Positions 34,111-35,035 of a stretch of DNA of 35,035 nt are shown here, piece by piece. The notes under the pieces were generated by a model that did not search any database, had not been told where the DNA came from, and saw only the letters and a list, made by a program, of their open reading frames with translations. Both the position numbers and the translations under genes were made by a program. This stretch comes from Legionellaceae bacterium (GTDB taxonomy: Bacteria > Pseudomonadota > Gammaproteobacteria > Legionellales > Legionellaceae), in NCBI GenBank assembly GCA_947476305.1, contig CANJQE010000008.1, forward strand, positions 1-35,035, written 5' to 3'. Within the stretch, counting starts at the first letter, position 1. The number at the start of each line of letters is the position of its first letter.

Positions 34111-35035
34111 TTGGATCAAACGGCTCTGAGAATATTATTAGCAAGACAAGCCATCTATAATAAAAAAGGGGTGGTGTGTGCCTACGAGCTTTTATATCGT
34201 AATGGAGATGGCTTAGTTGCCAATATAAGTACTACAAACCCTCTTAGTGGTGATGCCGCAACCTCTTCTGTCATTACCCAATTATTTACCAACCTAGATA
34301 TAAATAACATTATTGGAAAAAAATTAGCCTATATAAATTTTACTTATAACCATCTCCTTGAACAAATACCAGCTTTACTACCCAAAAATCGCATTGTTAT
34401 AGAGGTTTTAGAAACGGTAATTATTGATGAAGCGCTTATTAAAAGCCTAAGCACATTGCATAGCTTAGGATATAAAATTGCCTTGGATGATTTTATGTAT
34501 CGGGAAGAAATAGTCCCCTTAATTAATTTTGCTCACATTATAAAAATTGATGTACTTAATCTCACACGCACACAAATTGTTGAACAAATTGCACCTTTAA
34601 AAGATCAATTTACCGGAAAACTTCTAGCAGAAAAAATAGAAAATAGAGCGCAATTTAACATTTGTATGGAGCTCGGTTTTGATTATTTTCAAGGTTTTTT
34701 TCTTAATAGACCTGATCCGTTCAAAGGTCGCACCATCACTGAAAATAAAGCACATATGCTCCGTTTACTCGGGGAGCTGAATGATAGCAATGTTTCTATA
34801 GATAGAATAGAAGATATTATCTTACAAATTCCCAAACTAAGTTATCGTATTCTACGCTTAACCAACTCCGTATCCTTTTACACCGGAAAAAAGGCAGCGT
34901 GTCGCCTGTTTTTGAGAAACCTGCCGGGACATCCAAGTCCCCGGCAGGGACAAAAACAGGCGACAAGTATGCCTCCGGCGGCCCTGGCCGTCCTGGTCCC
35001 CCTTGATTTTGATCCCCCTTCGGGCCTCAAAATCT
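34111..35035 (+). CDS. EAL-HDOD signalling protein, 3' part replaced or cut by the window end
   Basis: The reading frame starts at TTG (34111), the only start after the in-frame stop at 34099. It encodes an EAL-like domain (residues about 1-195): LLARQAIYNKKGVVCAYELL, IVIEVLE for the EAL position, KIALDDF, IIKIDVL, and LLAEKIENRAQF. The DDFGTG loop is altered to DDFMYR, so cyclic-di-GMP hydrolysis is doubtful. The HDOD part begins near 210, with PKLSYRILRLTNSVSFYTGK ending near codon 260. Family members continue here with a region like KIxSLxxAxxxLG. In this window codons after about 34890 encode unrelated Arg/Pro/Gly-rich residues and stay open to the edge. This is a truncated, disrupted or wrongly joined gene. 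Relatives resemble YuxH-type proteins. Confidence 0.72.
   Translation, partial: MDQTALRILLARQAIYNKKGVVCAYELLYRNGDGLVANISTTNPLSGDAATSSVITQLFTNLDINNIIGKKLAYINFTYNHLLEQIPALLPKNRIVIEVLETVIIDEALIKSLSTLHSLGYKIALDDFMYREEIVPLINFAHIIKIDVLNLTRTQIVEQIAPLKDQFTGKLLAEKIENRAQFNICMELGFDYFQGFFLNRPDPFKGRTITENKAHMLRLLGELNDSNVSIDRIEDIILQIPKLSYRILRLTNSVSFYTGKKAACRLFLRNLPGHPSPRQGQKQATSMPPAALAVLVPLDFDPPSGLKI
34893..35035. other. GC-rich foreign-looking segment with hairpins
   Basis: GC content jumps sharply at about 34893, inside the EAL-HDOD gene. GTCGCCTGTTTTTG (34901-34914) pairs with CAAAAACAGGCGAC (34951-34964), enclosing a second stem CTGCCGGG with CCCGGCAG (34921-34928 and 34940-34947). GATTTTGA (35005) pairs with TCAAAATC (35027). 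GCCTCCGGCGGCC follows the first hairpin. This resembles a terminator region of a GC-rich genome. It may be the edge of a mobile element or a misassembly. Confidence 0.6.

Overview
The window looks like a chromosomal segment of a Legionella species, or a very close relative, probably not L. pneumophila itself. It is AT-rich, and the gene content and order match my memory of the L. pneumophila region running from the glycine cleavage genes through dsbA, acs/mmsB/mmsA, sidP and rocC to the tkt-gap-pgk-pyk cluster. Two gene identities carry most of this assignment: a large protein with a SopB/SidF-like CX5R phosphatase motif next to mmsA (SidP), and a FinO/ProQ-domain protein (RocC). No rRNA, tRNA, CRISPR array, phage or complete insertion sequence was seen.

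Layout. 1-3935: oligopeptidase A and a membrane protein of unknown function, both on minus. 3936-9665: a plus-strand central-carbon block, tkt, gap, pgk, pyk, with pgk and pyk overlapping. 9666-12559: minus-strand uridine-kinase-like P-loop protein, an exported MltA/3D-like protein and rocC, the last two sharing one base. 12864-13791: a small Pmp3-like membrane protein and dapB on plus. 13966-16659: sidP on minus. 17048-21327: mmsA, mmsB and an acetyl-CoA-synthetase-type ligase on plus, a valine/propionate-linked catabolic operon. 21356-23372: engB (minus), then cytochrome c4 and dsbA (plus). 23780-26825: a NitT/TauT-type ABC transporter (fused double permease plus ATPase) on minus, without a visible binding protein. 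27150-27280: a probable small RNA. 27333-28302: an exported DotI/IcmL-like protein and a DUF3592-like protein whose 3' ends overlap. 28438-33058: glycine cleavage operon gcvT-gcvH-gcvPA-yciI-like-gcvPB. 33219-33842: a Ser/Asn-rich low-complexity protein (minus). 34111-end: an EAL-HDOD-type gene whose reading frame runs into GC-rich foreign-looking DNA about 140 bases before the window end.

The non-coding DNA is where the less ordinary signals are. Four long hairpin elements sit at gene 3' ends (162-284, 9781-9883, 23697-23756, 33113-33203). Two share a loop motif but have different stems, and two share outer-stem sequence but have different loops. A 124-base MITE-like element occurs twice, both times between divergent genes (16792-16915 and 26911-27033), one copy flanked by a 5-base direct repeat. 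At 27164-27280 a run of hairpins with C-rich loops ends in a strong Rho-independent terminator. It is a good small-RNA candidate, and the nearby RocC makes a RocR-type RNA worth testing. No wholly new multi-gene system was found; most genes are housekeeping.
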